A stretch of 64,000 bases of DNA, taken from positions 1 through 64,000 of the forward strand of contig NZ_JBOFIN010000127.1 in the NCBI RefSeq assembly GCF_051650185.1, read 5' to 3'. Below are positions 60,853-64,000 of this stretch, piece by piece. Position numbers and translations under genes: made by a program. The number at the start of each line of letters is the position of its first letter. Positions within the stretch are counted from its first letter, which is position 1. Source of the DNA: Scandinavium sp051650185 (GTDB lineage Bacteria > Pseudomonadota > Gammaproteobacteria > Enterobacterales > Enterobacteriaceae). The notes under the pieces were generated by a model that saw only the letters and a list, made by a program, of their open reading frames with translations, was not told the DNA's origin and searched no databases.

Positions 60853-62439
60853 ATGGAATGGATTGCCGATCCATCAATCTGGGCAGGTCTGGTCACACTG
60901 GTCATTATCGAACTGGTGCTCGGGATTGATAATCTGGTGTTTATCGCGATTCTTGCGGAGAAACTCCCCCCAGCCGAGCGCAACCGCGCCCGGGTCACCG
61001 GGCTGATTCTGGCGATGGTGATGCGCCTGCTGTTGCTGGCGTCGATTTCCTGGCTGGTGACGCTCACTCGCCCTCTTTTCACCGTCAGAGATCTCAGCTT
61101 TAGCGCCCGGGATTTGATTATGCTTGGCGGTGGGCTGTTCTTGCTGTTTAAGGCAACCGTCGAGTTGAACGAGCGGCTGGAAGGGAAAGACAACGATAAC
61201 CCGACGCAACGACGGGGTGCCAAATTCTGGGCGGTGGTCGCACAAATCGTGGTGCTGGACGCTGTTTTCTCGCTCGACTCCGTGATAACCGCTGTCGGCA
61301 TGGTTGACCATCTGCTGGTGATGATGGCCGCGGTGGTGATTGCCATCAGCATGATGCTGCTCGCAAGCCGTGCCCTGACCCGCTTTGTGAACAGCCACCC
61401 GACGATTGTGATCCTTTGTCTGAGCTTCCTGCTGATGATTGGCTTTAGCCTCGTGGCGGAAGGGTTCGGCTTTTACATCCCTAAAGGCTACCTGTACGCC
61501 GCGATTGGTTTTTCGGTGATGATTGAAGCGCTGAACCAGTTGGCTAACTTTAACCGTCGACGCTTCCTGAGCGCCAATCAGAGCCTGAGGAGCCGAACCA
61601 CCGAGGCGGTAATGCGTTTACTCAGCGGGCAAAAAGAAGACGCCGAGCTGGACGCACAAACGGCATCCATGCTTGCCGACCACAAAGATGAGCCGGTGTT
61701 TGACCCGCAGGAGCGTCGCATGATTGAGCGTGTCCTGAATCTTAATCAGCGCAGCGTCAGCAGCATCATGACCTCGCGCCATGATATTGAGCATATCGAT
61801 TTGAGCGCGCCGGAAGAGGAAGTCCGTGCCCTGCTGGAGAAAAACCAGCACACGCGTCTGGTGGTGACCGGTGGGGAACATGATGAAGAGCTGCTGGGCG
61901 TGGTGCATGTCATCGATTTGCTGCAACAGTCTCTGCGTGGGGAAGCGCTGGACTTACGTGTCCTTATCCGTCAGCCGCTGGTATTCCCGGAAACGTTGCC
62001 CTTGCTGCCCGCTCTGGAGCAGTTCCGCAACGCCCGTACTCACTTTGCTTTTGTAGTGGATGAATTCGGTTCGGTGGAAGGGATTGTGACCCTCAGTGAT
62101 GTGATGGAAACCATCGCCGGGAACCTGCCGAATGAAGCACAAGAGATTGATGCCCGTCATGATATTCAGAAAAACGCCGACGGAAGCTGGACGGCTAACG
62201 GCCATATGCCGCTGGAAGATCTGGTTCAATTCGTGGCGATCCCTCTGGATGAGAAACGCGAATATCACACCATCGCGGGCTTGCTGATGGAACATCTCCA
62301 GCGAATCCCGACTGCGGGCGAAACAGTGGAGATTGACGGTTTCACCCTGAAGGTGCTGAGCGTTGAAAATCACCGTGTGCAGAGAGTGCAGATTATCCCA
62401 CCGGTGCAGGAAGAGGATGAGTTGAATTACGAGGTTTAA
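60853..62439 (+). CDS. yegH: YegH, TerC-type membrane protein with CBS/CorC domains
   Basis: 528 residues (E. coli 527). N-terminal TerC domain of about seven helices (IWAGLVTLVIIELVLGIDNLV, VVLDAVFSLDSVITAVGMVD with paired acidic residues), then two CBS domains (about 290-420; SIMTSRHDIEHI, FAFVVDEFGSVEGIVTLSDV) and a C-terminal CorC/HlyC transporter-associated domain. Likely a metal-related transporter; substrate not established. Same place beside wza as in E. coli. Confidence 0.93.
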   Translation: MEWIADPSIWAGLVTLVIIELVLGIDNLVFIAILAEKLPPAERNRARVTGLILAMVMRLLLLASISWLVTLTRPLFTVRDLSFSARDLIMLGGGLFLLFKATVELNERLEGKDNDNPTQRRGAKFWAVVAQIVVLDAVFSLDSVITAVGMVDHLLVMMAAVVIAISMMLLASRALTRFVNSHPTIVILCLSFLLMIGFSLVAEGFGFYIPKGYLYAAIGFSVMIEALNQLANFNRRRFLSANQSLRSRTTEAVMRLLSGQKEDAELDAQTASMLADHKDEPVFDPQERRMIERVLNLNQRSVSSIMTSRHDIEHIDLSAPEEEVRALLEKNQHTRLVVTGGEHDEELLGVVHVIDLLQQSLRGEALDLRVLIRQPLVFPETLPLLPALEQFRNARTHFAFVVDEFGSVEGIVTLSDVMETIAGNLPNEAQEIDARHDIQKNADGSWTANGHMPLEDLVQFVAIPLDEKREYHTIAGLLMEHLQRIPTAGETVEIDGFTLKVLSVENHRVQRVQIIPPVQEEDELNYEV

Positions 62440-62456
62440 TCAGGCTCAGACTTCAA

Positions 62457-62547
62457 TTGCCCGGTGGCGGCTAGCGCCTTACCGGGCCTACAGTTCAGGT
62501 TTGCCAGGCCCGCGCAAGCGAAGCGCCGCCGGGCACAACTCCCGGCG
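62457..62547. repeat. BIME (paired REP elements) between yegH and asmA
   Basis: A REP at 62457-62491 (TTGCCCGGTGGCGGCTAGCG...) and an inverted REP at 62506-62536 (AGGCCCGCGCAAGCG...GCCGGGCAC), then a half-element CCCGGCGG. Located between the convergent yegH and asmA. Confidence 0.85.
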
Positions 62548-62557
62548 GAAAGGTGGA

Positions 62558-64000
62558 TCACATCTTCTCTAAAAACTTCTTCAGGTCTTTACCGCTCTGG
62601 GTATTTTGATTCTTATCCGCCCACGCTTTCAGGCGGTCTTTGGCTTCATTTTGCAGCTGCTTGCGTAACACCTGATCCACTTGCAGGCTGTAGTTGAGCG
62701 CCGTCCATTTGCCATAAACCCGCAGCGGAATGGCCGTTTTCTTCAGAGTGTCGATAAGCTTACTTTCGCCCTGCCAGCCTTCAAGCACGCGAACGTTGAA
62801 GCGAACATCGCCTTCTTCTTTAACCAAATCGAGCATGCCCTGCCCGTCCAGAGAAATCATGGCAGAACTGCCGGACATTTCGCTGAGCTTCATTTGCCCA
62901 TGGTCCAGCGTCATGGCGGTTTCGAAGTTATCCAGACGGGTGGCGCTGTCGTAATTCTCTTTCGCCTTCACGTTGGTGCTGCGCTCAACGGCTTGTTGCA
63001 CCAGCTGCTGGAAGTTCAGCCCTTCGGCACGCGAATCCTTGAGCTGAAGTTGGGCATCGCCCTGCCAGCTACGGCGGAAATTATCTGCATCAATTTTATC
63101 GCCGCTGAAATTCCCTGTTAACGACAGCTTACCGGTCAGTTCGATAGGATAATCAAAGGCCTTCAGCAGCGTGCCAATTTCGATATTTTCAAGCTTCGGC
63201 GCAAATTCGGACACCGGGGTATCACCGCGCGCATCCAGAGAGCCCGGCAGCGACATCGTGCCTGCGTCGAGCTTGCCTTGCAGCTTCGCCACTTTCAGCA
63301 AACCAACATCATTGCTGGCCTGAACATCAACGCCGGTGAAGTCCATCCCGCGCCAGAGGATTTGGTTCGCCGCAAGACTAATATCGGCGCTGTAGCCACG
63401 CAGGCTGCTGTAATCAGGCTTTGAGTTGCCTTCAGCAATGATCGGACGCTGTTGACGCGGCTGGCTTTGCCCTTGCTGACTGGCGCTGGTGTTATCCGCC
63501 GGGCTTGCCTCGGACAACAGATTATCGAGGTTCAACTTGTCGGAGCGGAGATCGAGCTGCCAGACCGGTTTATCCGCAAGCGTCACGCTACCCGCGCCGC
63601 CCAGCGAACTGTCATTGGCGGTCAGTTGAAGGTTGCTGAAGCTTAATTTTTTCTGGTCTTCCTGCCAGTTAGCCTGCAGAGAGCCCTGCCCCGCAATGCC
63701 CTGGCTTGGCAAATCCGCCCCCTGCAATTGCCAGGTGACGTTTTCGAGCGTTGCCGTCAGCTGGTGCGGATAATCCCCGGCATCCACTTTGGCATTAAAA
63801 GAGAGATTCAGGTCGCGCTGATCGCGATTAACGCGCCCTGAGAATTCAACGGTCGCCTGGTAGTGATCGTCCTGCTCCATTTGCAGTTTGATATCACGAA
63901 CCGTGACCTGCTCATCGCCTTCATGCTGGAAAACCAGCACGCTATCAGCCACCTGCAAACGTGAAATGTCGAAAGACCAGCCTTTGTCTTCCGGAGCCTG
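62558..64000 (-). CDS. asmA: AsmA, outer-membrane assembly / AsmA-like protein (5' end outside window)
   Basis: The frame is open to the window edge, giving the last 480 residues of a protein that is about 617 in E. coli. It shows the long beta-rich AsmA architecture (repeated strand segments such as KLNLDNLLSEAS, ANQILWRGMDFTGVDV, NFQQLVQQAVERSTNV) and a charged C-terminal tail (GKDLKKFLEKM). AsmA family proteins form periplasm-spanning bridges anchored in the inner membrane and affect phospholipid/outer-membrane homeostasis. An internal TTG at 63958 is not the true start. Confidence 0.93.
   Translation of the reverse strand, partial: QAPEDKGWSFDISRLQVADSVLVFQHEGDEQVTVRDIKLQMEQDDHYQATVEFSGRVNRDQRDLNLSFNAKVDAGDYPHQLTATLENVTWQLQGADLPSQGIAGQGSLQANWQEDQKKLSFSNLQLTANDSSLGGAGSVTLADKPVWQLDLRSDKLNLDNLLSEASPADNTSASQQGQSQPRQQRPIIAEGNSKPDYSSLRGYSADISLAANQILWRGMDFTGVDVQASNDVGLLKVAKLQGKLDAGTMSLPGSLDARGDTPVSEFAPKLENIEIGTLLKAFDYPIELTGKLSLTGNFSGDKIDADNFRRSWQGDAQLQLKDSRAEGLNFQQLVQQAVERSTNVKAKENYDSATRLDNFETAMTLDHGQMKLSEMSGSSAMISLDGQGMLDLVKEEGDVRFNVRVLEGWQGESKLIDTLKKTAIPLRVYGKWTALNYSLQVDQVLRKQLQNEAKDRLKAWADKNQNTQSGKDLKKFLEKM

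Overview
The window is a chromosomal segment of an enteric gamma-proteobacterium (Enterobacteriaceae). Nearly every gene outside the central 13 kb has a close E. coli/Salmonella counterpart in conserved order: tmaR-yeeA-sbmC-dacD-sbcB-plaP-yeeY-yeeZ-hisLGDCBHAFI-wzzB, then gnd/ugd, galF, the colanic-acid (cps) operon, yegH and asmA. A complete colanic-acid cluster beside galF argues against Klebsiella. The protein variants look Enterobacter/Lelliottia/Leclercia-like, but genus cannot be fixed by reading alone.

Layout. 1-3433: putrescine catabolism (3' part of puuR, then puuC and puuB). 3491-5263: flavin/dipeptide MATE exporter yeeO and a tRNA-Asn. 5273-13901: housekeeping genes (tmaR, yeeA, sbmC, dacD, sbcB, plaP, yeeY, yeeZ). 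14009-21325: complete histidine operon with promoter, leader peptide and attenuator. 21341-28980: wzzB, a UDP-glucuronate epimerase, two membrane acyltransferases, ugd and gnd. 29251-36156: the strain-specific, A+T-rich O-antigen cluster. It has one glycosyltransferase on the plus strand and five minus-strand genes (glycosyltransferase, wzy, galactofuranosyltransferase, glf, wzx) behind a JUMPstart/ops element. 36411-60179: galF and the 20-gene colanic-acid operon wza to wcaM, all minus strand, with a second JUMPstart and a candidate RcsAB box in its long leader. 60853-64000: yegH and the 3' part of asmA.

How it works together. The O-unit genes encode a Wzx/Wzy-type heteropolysaccharide. No initiating transferase or dedicated sugar pathway is present except glf (UDP-galactofuranose), so the unit is probably started by WecA, encoded elsewhere, and contains galactofuranose. 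WzzB sets chain length; Ugd and the epimerase can supply UDP-GlcA and UDP-GalA; the two acyltransferases may decorate the chain. The cps operon makes GDP-fucose (CpsB, CpsG, Gmd, Fcl), assembles and modifies the colanic unit (WcaJ, WcaA/C/E/I/L, WcaB/F/K), and flips, polymerises and exports it (WzxC, WcaD, Wza-Wzb-Wzc).

Most interesting items: a decayed second copy of the epimerase 3' end between the two acyltransferases (a recombination scar); the reversed glycosyltransferase with a nested inverted repeat upstream; and three copies of one GC-rich palindromic repeat at gene junctions inside the cps operon. I found no phage, insertion sequence, CRISPR array or clear new defence system.
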